From positions 1 to 47,793 of the forward strand of contig UQZL01000011.1 in the NCBI GenBank assembly GCA_900545605.1: a stretch of 47,793 nt of DNA, read 5' to 3'. The notes under the pieces are model-generated. The model did no database searches. It had not been told where the DNA came from and worked only from the letters and a program-made list of their open reading frames with translations. Below are positions 1-7,446 of the stretch, in pieces; within the stretch, counting starts at the first letter, position 1, and each line of letters opens with the position of its first letter. The DNA is from an uncultured Collinsella sp. GTDB taxonomy: Bacteria; Actinomycetota; Coriobacteriia; Coriobacteriales; Coriobacteriaceae. The position numbers and the translations under genes are program-made.

Positions 1-27
1 AAATCCAAGGGTTATACCCTAAGAGCA

Positions 28-56
28 AACCACCCCTTTTAGGGGTGGTTTTGATT
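28..56 (+). terminator. Rho-independent terminator at the left edge
   Basis: A perfect 10-bp stem (AACCACCCCT with AGGGGTGGTT, loop TTT) is followed by TTGATT. It probably ends a plus-strand gene lying outside the window. The tail is short, so activity is moderately supported. Confidence 0.65.
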
Positions 57-85
57 ATCGAAATACATCTCGATCCCGCGCTTCC

Positions 86-165
86 CCAAACGTGTACGTC
101 AGCCTCCAAAAACGACATTTTTCGACATCTTTGGAGGCTGACGTACACGTTTGGATTGAGCTCAC
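86..165. repeat. 80-bp terminal inverted repeat, copy 1, containing a 25-bp hairpin
   Basis: Positions 86-110 and 130-154 are perfect reverse complements (25 bp) around a 19-nt loop. The loop holds CGACAT twice, separated by TTTT. The next 13 bases (GGATTGAGCTCAC, 153-165) recur inverted at 1276-1288, so the whole 86-165 block is the inverted partner of 1276-1356. There is no T-run after the stem, so it is not a classical terminator. The pair brackets the minus-strand gene at 176-1183. Confidence 0.85.
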
Positions 166-175
166 GGGAGTGGCG

Positions 176-1183
176 CTATTCGGAAGGTGCCTCCTCGTCT
201 CGTATGCTTTTCCAGTTGCGGATAAGTGCCTTGCGCAGTTCATTTTGCTTTCGTTGGTACTCGGTATCGGTGCATCGAGGCATGCCGAGTGCTTCGCGAA
301 TGTTGTTCATGGCGCGGTGAAAGGCGAGCTGGCTGCCGAACTGAGCCGAAGTGAGCGTAACGATTCGATATCCCATTTGGGAGAGAACGGCCTCTCGCTC
401 CGCATCTGCTCCCTTGCGCTCGAGCTCATCGTGAAAACCGCCCTTATATTCGATACCGAGCTCCCTGCGCTTATAGGTCACGAGCGCATCGATTTTGAGT
501 GTTCGAGCTTTGGCGCAATGCCAGAGACGTTGAGGGATCTCGAGCGGTTTGTTGAGTTCGATACCTCGGATGCCAACGCCGCCTTCGCTTGTTGGGAGCG
601 AGAGGGCGATTGCCGAAGCGGTCTCCATAGGCGAGGCCGAGTGATCGTAGATGTGCCTGAGCGCGAGCCGTGCACGTGTGGCACCGGGTTTGCCGGGGTG
701 CCGATCGAGCAGTTCGGTTATTTCATCCTTGGAGGTGGTGGCTGGTTGCTCGGTATAAGGGTCGGCGGGATTGAGCCTCATGCGATAATCGGCGCAAACT
801 TCATAGCCATATTCGAGATATTCGATCCTATCCATCCACTCGGCAGCGAGCACGAAGGCGAAGGCTTCGTCGGTGATGAAGATTCCGGGCGTCAACTCGT
901 TAATATGCTCGTAGGGAAGATTTTGTCCAAGAATGTGGCAAACGACGCCTTTGGTACGAATTCGCTCGAATTCGAATACAACCGCGATATCGATAGTCTT
1001 AAGCATATCGGACGGAATGCCGCAGTCGGTAAGGGCCTGTCGTATGCGCGCAACACGTTGCTGGGTGGAGATGCCTTGTGCGCCTATCTGGTAGTCGTGC
1101 CGCGCAAGAGACTGAACCAAATTCTGGGGTGCATGATGGACAAGCCATGCGGTTTTATGCGAAATGAGAACAGGGGTATCCAT
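176..1183 (-). CDS. AbiEi/DUF559-like protein with a restriction-endonuclease-fold C-terminus
   Basis: This 335-residue protein has no assigned function. The N-terminus (ISHKTAWLVHHAP, about residues 7-19) resembles the opening of AbiEi-type antitoxin-like actinobacterial proteins. The C-terminal part carries a PD-(D/E)XK/Vsr-like signature: Glu188 in SPMETAS, Asp232 in KIDALV, and Glu245-x-Lys247 in GIEYKGG, followed by a helix and a hydrophobic strand. That is what is expected of the DUF559 nuclease-like fold. Metal-dependent DNA cleavage is therefore possible but unproven. The gene stands alone inside a pair of 80-bp inverted repeats, and its base composition looks more AT-rich than the adjacent genes, both suggesting acquisition. 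The ATG at 1183 lacks a strong ribosome-binding site, so the start is uncertain. Fold assignment is fairly confident; biological role is unknown. Confidence 0.75.
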   Translation of the reverse strand: MDTPVLISHKTAWLVHHAPQNLVQSLARHDYQIGAQGISTQQRVARIRQALTDCGIPSDMLKTIDIAVVFEFERIRTKGVVCHILGQNLPYEHINELTPGIFITDEAFAFVLAAEWMDRIEYLEYGYEVCADYRMRLNPADPYTEQPATTSKDEITELLDRHPGKPGATRARLALRHIYDHSASPMETASAIALSLPTSEGGVGIRGIELNKPLEIPQRLWHCAKARTLKIDALVTYKRRELGIEYKGGFHDELERKGADAEREAVLSQMGYRIVTLTSAQFGSQLAFHRAMNNIREALGMPRCTDTEYQRKQNELRKALIRNWKSIRDEEAPSE

Positions 1184-1275
1184 TGAGGGCCTCTCGCTCT
1201 GAGCCGGTATCCAACTCTTATGTCCGTTGAAGTGGGGAAATATACCGGATGTGAGTAAATCAACTCACTCATGCT

Positions 1276-1356
1276 GTGAGCTCAATCCAAACATGTACGT
1301 CAGCCTCCAAAGATGTCGGAAAATGTCGTTTTTGGAGGCTGACGTACATGTTTTGG
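1276..1356. repeat. 80-bp terminal inverted repeat, copy 2, containing a hairpin
   Basis: This is the reverse complement of the block at 86-165. The arms are 1287-1311 and 1331-1356, and the loop is 1312-1330. The loop matches copy 1 at 18 of 19 positions after inversion. One stem base pair differs from copy 1 on both strands (G-C in copy 1, A-T here), so pairing is kept. The right arm has one extra T. It sits just outside the 5' end of the nuclease-fold gene. Confidence 0.85.
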
Positions 1357-1487
1357 ACCCTTGGCATTCCAGTAACGCCACGCCCGCATCCAGTCCCGAC
1401 CGTTTGCCGAGCAATAGGATCGCAATCGGCGCCGAACATGTACTATGTACGGGCATTGTCTAAACCCACAATCCAAAGGACCCCATC

Positions 1488-2177
1488 TTGCCCGTCGTCG
1501 CCGCTATGACCGTTACCCCACATGCCTCGGATGCCATGGTCGCTATTCCGTTTTGGCTCGAGATGTTCGCTGTTGTCGCTGCATCGATCTCGGGTGTGCT
1601 GGTTGCGCGTGAGCACAAGCTCGACCTGGTGGGCGCGGTCGCGCTCGCGGTGGTCTGCGGTCTGGGCGGCGGTCTCTTGCGCGACATGACGCTGCAGGTG
1701 GGCAACGTCTACATCCTCAACCAGCCGATGGCACTCCCGCTTTCCATTGCCACGGCGGCCATCATCTATATTTTCCCGGCAATCGTCGACAAGCCCGAAA
1801 AACTCATCCCCTTGCTCGACATCATCTCGGTCGGCATCTACGCCGCCACTGGAGCAGACAAGGCGCTGGTCTACGGCTTTGCGCCGGCGGTGTGCATCAT
1901 GATGGGCTTTTTTACCGCAGTAGGCGGCGGCATGCTGCGCGACGGCTTTATGGGCGTGGTTCCGGGCATTTTCCAACGTACTAACTTTTATGCCATCGCC
2001 GCCATCGCCGGATCGACAAGCTATGTGTGTCTCGTTATGAGCGGCATCATGAGCAATGTCGCCGCGCTGGTCGTATGCGTTGTCGTGACCATGGGACTGC
2101 GCTGGCTCTCGCTGCGCTTTGACATCAAAAGCCCCACCGAAGAAGACATCGCGCGCTTTTTGCACCGTAAAAAGTAG
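1488..2177 (+). CDS. TRIC/UPF0126-family cation channel protein
   Basis: The 229-residue protein is almost entirely hydrophobic, with about seven membrane segments. It has two internally similar halves, each marked by a glycine-rich motif (GGGLLRDM near 62 and GGGMLRDG near 147), the hallmark of the YadS/YicG/UPF0126 family. Family members are structurally related to trimeric intracellular cation channels and are thought to conduct monovalent cations across the cytoplasmic membrane. The TTG start at 1488 is chosen because AAAGGA lies 7 bases upstream; an ATG at 1506 is the alternative. It appears to be a single-gene unit, with a terminator just after it at 2190-2221. Physiological role here is not visible from context. 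Confidence 0.88.
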   Translation: MPVVAAMTVTPHASDAMVAIPFWLEMFAVVAASISGVLVAREHKLDLVGAVALAVVCGLGGGLLRDMTLQVGNVYILNQPMALPLSIATAAIIYIFPAIVDKPEKLIPLLDIISVGIYAATGADKALVYGFAPAVCIMMGFFTAVGGGMLRDGFMGVVPGIFQRTNFYAIAAIAGSTSYVCLVMSGIMSNVAALVVCVVVTMGLRWLSLRFDIKSPTEEDIARFLHRKK

Positions 2178-2189
2178 GCAGCACGACAC

Positions 2190-2221
2190 AACCCCTCGAA
2201 ATGCAACCGAGAGGTTCTTTT
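2190..2221 (+). terminator. Terminator after the TRIC channel gene
   Basis: AACCCCTCG pairs with CGAGAGGTT (8 of 9 pairs) around a 9-nt loop, followed by CTTTT. It lies 12 bases after the stop codon. Confidence 0.65.
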
Positions 2222-2283
2222 AGAGCGCCCGCGCGTTGGGTACCCTGTTAGATGCATATCGAGCATCTGACGAAGGATTCACT

Positions 2284-3429
2284 ATGCCCTGTAATCAATT
2301 CCCGTTGACCCAGCGCCGTAAAGCATGGGGCCGCATCACCATCCTGTTCGCGCTCATCGCGCTGGCGATCACCGTGCTTCCCACGGCGTCGTTCGCCGGC
2401 ACGGACACCGCAGGCAACGTACTTGCGACCGACAATGACGCCAATCCGTCCGGCGTCGATGGTGACCTGTACTGGGCCGGCCAGGCCCTCAACTTGGACG
2501 ATGCGTCCATTGACCGTGATGTCATCGCCGCGGGCGATACCCTCTCGATCCGCGACTGCACGGTTGGCGGCGCCGTCCGTCTGGCGGCACGCACCATCGA
2601 CATCGCCAAGACCACGGTTGATGGCAGCGTCACGGTGGCCGGCCAGCACGTTGTGCTCAACACCGGTAGCACCGCCAACTGTTTTTACGCGATGGGCGAG
2701 ACGGTTGCCCTGCGAGGCTCCACCAAGTCGGCAGCGCTGGCAGGCGATACGGTGACCATCGATGGCACCGTCGAGGGCGATGTCGAGGTTTGGGCCGACA
2801 AGCTCATCCTGGGCAAGAACGCCCATATCACCGGCACCGTGAACGCGCACGTCTCCGAGGACCCTGAGCGCGCCGCGGGAGCCGAGGTAGGCGCACTTAA
2901 GATCGACCGCACCGAGAACGAAGATACTTCCACCGTTAACGATGTCATCGGCGGCATCGTCGCCTCGGCGCTCTCGACTTGCTTTGTCGCCCTGCTGCTC
3001 GAGCTCGTCTTTCCGCGTGCGACCGCCAGTGCCGCCGGCATGCTTCACCAGCGCCCCACGCCCCTGTGGGTGAGCGGTCTTCTGGGTACGATTGCTGTCG
3101 TCCCCGCCGTCCTGCTGCTGATTATCTCTATCGCTGGCCTGTCGCTTGCCGGAACCCTCCTGTGCGGCGTTATCGGCATCGCGTTGGTGTCGAGTGCCTT
3201 TGCGGGGTGTGCGATCGCCCGCATGGTCGGACACAGCCAGAACCGTTACGCCATGGCGGCCGTAGGTGGCATCGCCGCGGGCGCGCTTACGGCAATCCCC
3301 CTCGTAGGCGACTTCATCAGCGGCGTGGCCTTCGTCTTTACACTCGGCTACATCATCCAAATCATCTGGCGCAACGCCCACCTCAAACCGCAGCAGCCGG
3401 CTAACACGCCAGAACTCCCCACCGCTTAG
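2284..3429 (+). CDS. Exported bactofilin-like (polymer-forming) membrane protein
   Basis: The 381-residue protein begins with a basic N-terminus, a hydrophobic stretch and a cleavage-type site ending in SFAG (about residue 39), so it looks secreted. Residues of about 70-190 form short repeating strands (for example DRDVIAAGDTLSI, DGSVTVAGQHVVL, DGTVEGDVEVWADKLIL), typical of right-handed beta-helix polymer-forming/bactofilin-like domains. The C-terminal third (about 220-365) has four or five membrane segments with Gly/Ala/Ile-rich helices. This beta-helix-plus-membrane layout is common in uncharacterised actinobacterial and archaeal proteins; a scaffold role at the membrane is an inference. 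The ATG at 2284 is preferred over an upstream TTG because AAGGA sits 7 bases before it. Confidence 0.75.
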   Translation: MPCNQFPLTQRRKAWGRITILFALIALAITVLPTASFAGTDTAGNVLATDNDANPSGVDGDLYWAGQALNLDDASIDRDVIAAGDTLSIRDCTVGGAVRLAARTIDIAKTTVDGSVTVAGQHVVLNTGSTANCFYAMGETVALRGSTKSAALAGDTVTIDGTVEGDVEVWADKLILGKNAHITGTVNAHVSEDPERAAGAEVGALKIDRTENEDTSTVNDVIGGIVASALSTCFVALLLELVFPRATASAAGMLHQRPTPLWVSGLLGTIAVVPAVLLLIISIAGLSLAGTLLCGVIGIALVSSAFAGCAIARMVGHSQNRYAMAAVGGIAAGALTAIPLVGDFISGVAFVFTLGYIIQIIWRNAHLKPQQPANTPELPTA

Positions 3430-3440
3430 CCGCCAACCAA

Positions 3441-3465
3441 CATAAAGGGGCCAGGCACCTTTATG
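3441..3465. repeat. Near-palindrome CATAAAGG...CCTTTATG
   Basis: Eight-base perfect inverted arms (3441-3448 and 3458-3465) surround GGCCAGGCA. It lies 12 bases after the stop of the bactofilin-like gene. There is no T-run, so I do not call it a terminator. It may be an mRNA 3'-end hairpin. Confidence 0.4.
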
Positions 3466-3494
3466 GTGGCGCAGACCAGCTCAATCCTCTTGCA

Positions 3495-3534
3495 CAAAAA
3501 GGGCGCCGACCATTGCGGTCGACGCCCTTTCTCG
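3495..3534. terminator. Bidirectional terminator between the bactofilin-like gene and typA
   Basis: The stem GGGCG.CGACC / GGTCG.CGCCC spans 3501-3527 with loop ATTGC. Read on the minus strand it is followed by TTTTT (3496-3500), placing it after typA. Read on the plus strand it is followed by TTTCT. It can serve both convergent genes. Confidence 0.8.
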
Positions 3535-3557
3535 TTAGACGTTATAAAACCCAGCGC

Positions 3558-5396
<1,839 letters not shown>

Positions 5397-5513
5397 GTAG
5401 TTCCCCTATCTTCTATCTATATACAACCGGCACGCGTATGCGACCCACCCAGCAATGCAACGCTCGGCGGGAATATTGAGCCTTTTACCGAAAACTCGTT
5501 TATTTTAGCGATT

Positions 5514-5963
5514 TTAGATGAGAGGGGTTTCCTCACCTGCAGGTTCAGGGTCGCTCCACATAAAACCATCGCCGGCGCCCATGCCCTCATACAGCACATA
5601 TGCCGAAAAACCGCTCTCGAGCGTGGTTTCGAAGAAGCTCACGAGCAGAGCATCGTGATAGCCGCCGTCAACCTCGACGCAGCCGGTGTAGCCGATGGCA
5701 TATCGGGCGATACGGCCCAGGCCCTCGTCCTTAAGACCCATCTTGTGTTCGGAGATAAAGTTGGTGGCCGCCTCGAGGCACGCCTCTTCGCCGTCCTCGT
5801 CGAGCGCCGCCAGATATCGGTTGGAAGCAGCGTCCTCAATCGCCACAACTACGCCCGGATTCTCGCCGGCGGCAAGGTCGTCCAAGAACGCACCAATCAG
5901 GTCACACACCATGGCGTCGAGCTCGGCGGAGACGTTACCGGCGTCCTGCATATCCTGTGCCAT
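5514..5963 (-). CDS. Hypothetical acidic protein
   Basis: A 149-residue soluble acidic protein with no signal peptide, membrane segment or motif that I recognise. It contains an alternating strand/helix pattern around GENPGVVVAIEDAASNRYLAA and YHDALLVSFFETT. The ATG at 5963 has GGAAGG 8 bases upstream. It is the last gene of a likely three-gene operon: the bifunctional-nuclease-domain gene, a two-segment membrane protein, then this one, with only 30 bases between it and the preceding gene. No function is proposed. Confidence 0.75.
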   Translation of the reverse strand: MAQDMQDAGNVSAELDAMVCDLIGAFLDDLAAGENPGVVVAIEDAASNRYLAALDEDGEEACLEAATNFISEHKMGLKDEGLGRIARYAIGYTGCVEVDGGYHDALLVSFFETTLESGFSAYVLYEGMGAGDGFMWSDPEPAGEETPLI

Positions 5964-5993
5964 CTTTAGACCTTCCCATCGAGTCCGGCGTCG

Positions 5994-6383
5994 TTACAGT
6001 TCCTGTGCCTCGGCGGCGATCTTGGCGGCAGCGTCGCGGGCGCGCATCATATCCATCGCGCGCTTGTCGAGCACCTTGATCTGACTGGTCAGCATTACCG
6101 CGTCGACCACACCCCAGATCACCAGGCCCGTAGAGATCGAAAACCCAAGCGCACCAACTGTACCACGAAGGCGCGAACAGATTGCCGCGACAAGGGCGGA
6201 GATGACAACCATCTTGATAAACGAGCCGCGGCGTTCGCGAAGCGTGCGGGCCTGCGTCACATAGGCAATGCGTGCCGCCTCGGACGCCTCAGAGCGCATC
6301 TGGGCCTCGCGGGCGATCGCAGCCGCCTCAGCAGAAACTCCGACGCTCATGAGCGCGCACTCCGTCGCGTGTTTGTCGAGCAT
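5994..6383 (-). CDS. Small membrane protein with two transmembrane segments
   Basis: The 129-residue protein has an Ala/Glu/Arg-rich helical N-terminus (about 1-52), two hydrophobic segments (about 56-70 and 80-100), and a charged helical C-terminus likely to be coiled coil. No family is recognised. Its ATG directly follows the stop codon of the upstream gene (TAAATG) and there is no clear ribosome-binding site, so translation is probably coupled to the preceding gene. An internal ATG at codon 12 is an alternative start. Confidence 0.7.
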   Translation of the reverse strand: MLDKHATECALMSVGVSAEAAAIAREAQMRSEASEAARIAYVTQARTLRERRGSFIKMVVISALVAAICSRLRGTVGALGFSISTGLVIWGVVDAVMLTSQIKVLDKRAMDMMRARDAAAKIAAEAQEL

Positions 6384-6884
6384 TTAAAAATCATCGGGCG
6401 AGAGCGTGTGGACGAACTCATCGAACTTTTCGAACTCTTGCTCGTCGTCGACTTCCTCGGCGTGCGGCGAGACGGTGCCCAAGCGATTCATGATGTCGTC
6501 TTCAACGAACATGGGGGCATTGCTGCGTACGGCGAGGGCGATGGCGTCGCTCGGGCGCGCGTCGATCCTATGCTCGCTGCCATCGGCCAACACGACAACC
6601 GTCGCGTAAAACACGGGCGGCTCGGCGCGGACGATTTCGACGCGTTCGAGCTTGGCACCCAGGGCGTCGACGGTGTCGAGCAGCAGGTCGTGCGTGATTG
6701 GGCGCTCGGCGCGGCCGCTATCGATGCCACGGCTAATGGCAGCAGCTTCAAACGAACCAGTCTGGATGGAGAGGGAGCGCAGCGGCGCGGGGGAATCCGA
6801 CTTGCTGCAGCGTTCGCGAAGCACGATAAGCGATGGCACGGGACCGGCGGCCATGACGATAGTCTCTATGTCGACACGAACCAT
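6384..6884 (-). CDS. Bifunctional nuclease (BFN/DUF151) domain protein
   Basis: A 166-residue protein dominated by a DUF151/bifunctional-nuclease domain. Diagnostic segments are LRERCSKSDSPAPLRSLSI, the ALGAKLERVEIV helix-strand, and DARPSDAIALAVRSNAPMF, which is the best-conserved part of the family. Some members cleave RNA and DNA; most bacterial ones are uncharacterised. The C-terminal 35 residues are strongly acidic (EEVDDEQEFEKFDEF). The start at 6884 is chosen over one ten codons upstream because GGAGG sits 6 bases before it. It heads a three-gene operon. Confidence 0.88.
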   Translation of the reverse strand: MVRVDIETIVMAAGPVPSLIVLRERCSKSDSPAPLRSLSIQTGSFEAAAISRGIDSGRAERPITHDLLLDTVDALGAKLERVEIVRAEPPVFYATVVVLADGSEHRIDARPSDAIALAVRSNAPMFVEDDIMNRLGTVSPHAEEVDDEQEFEKFDEFVHTLSPDDF

Positions 6885-7023
6885 GGAACACCTCCGGTAC
6901 GTAGCGGTTAACATGCGGCGGCCCGCCGCATTGAATAGCTATACTACCCAAACTTTCGCGCAGCACACAAAATCAAAGTAGTTAATTTGAGACAGAGCTT
7001 TTTTGACTACCTTCTGTGGGTAA

Positions 7024-7054
7024 GAAAAAAGCCCCGAGGCAACGCCCCAGGGCT
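7024..7054 (-). terminator. Terminator of tRNA-Ile
   Basis: On the minus strand, AGCCCTGGGGC and GCCTCGGGGCT form an 11-bp stem with two G-U pairs and loop GTT, followed by TTTTTTC. Confidence 0.85.
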
Positions 7055-7068
7055 CTTCACAGTTTTGA

Positions 7069-7145
7069 TGGTGGACCTGACAAGATTCGAACTTGTGACC
7101 TCCCGGTTATCAGCCGGACGCTCTAACCAACTGAGCTACAGGTCC
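7069..7145 (-). tRNA. tRNA-Ile (anticodon GAT)
   Basis: On the minus strand the gene begins GGACCTGTAGCTCAG, folds into a standard cloverleaf (acceptor GGACCTG/CAGGTCC, anticodon loop CTGATAA, T-loop TTCGAAT), and has an encoded CCA at 7069-7071. The anticodon GAT reads Ile. It has its own promoter (7160-7189) and terminator. Confidence 0.95.
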
Positions 7146-7159
7146 ATCGCGCAAGGGAT

Positions 7160-7189
7160 ATATTAGACGAGTCGTTACGCGCGCGTCAA
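7160..7189 (-). promoter_or_regulatory. Promoter of tRNA-Ile
   Basis: On the minus strand, TTGACG (7184-7189) and TAATAT (7160-7165) are separated by 18 bases. The -10 box ends 14 bases before the tRNA. Confidence 0.75.
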
Positions 7190-7194
7190 CAACT

Positions 7195-7379
7195 TTTTTT
7201 GAAAATCTTTGAAGGGTGTTCGCCCCGGTCGCACGGCGGCATGTGAAGTCGCCTACTCGGACAGTCCTGACTCGCACAGAGAGCACATTAAGTGCTCTCC
7301 GGCTCGTGCGGAACTCGCGATCGACTTCACATGTCGCCGTGCGACCGGGGCGAACACGAGTCCCAAGGTTTTCAAAAAA
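7195..7379. repeat. Large inverted repeat (about 57-bp arms) with a nested hairpin
   Basis: Arms 7216-7251 and 7322-7357 pair over 36 positions with one G-T mismatch. Weaker pairing continues outward to TTTTTTGAAAA (7195-7205) and TTTTCAAAAAA (7369-7379). Inside is an 8-bp hairpin, GAGAGCAC / GTGCTCTC (7279-7299, loop ATTAA). No credible protein is encoded. It fills the gap between the tRNA-Ile promoter and the gyrA terminator. It could be a MITE-like element or a structured RNA; nothing in the sequence decides. Confidence 0.75.
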
Positions 7380-7406
7380 GCGGTCGGCGCGCAGTGCGCC
7401 GACCGC
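7374..7406 (-). terminator. Terminator of the gyrB-gyrA operon
   Basis: Perfect 11-bp stem GCGGTCGGCGC / GCGCCGACCGC (7380-7406, loop of 5) followed on the minus strand by TTTTTT (7374-7379). Confidence 0.9.
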
Positions 7407-7446
7407 CGATATATGGGGTCTGATATTTTCTACCAGCCAGGGCCTC

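Noticed and set aside
92..1186. Long plus-strand reading frame opposite the nuclease-fold gene
   Set aside because: The minus-strand frame has coherent AbiEi/DUF559 features and catalytic residues. The plus-strand translation has no recognisable motif and starts inside the hairpin repeat.
1432..1450. Palindrome-like TGTACTATGTAC before the TRIC gene as a promoter
   Set aside because: TACTAT could be a -10 box but no reasonable -35 lies 16-18 bases upstream.
5397..5513. Possible hidden small gene between typA and the hypothetical gene
   Set aside because: No frame with a start and ribosome-binding site; it most likely holds the typA promoter and leader.
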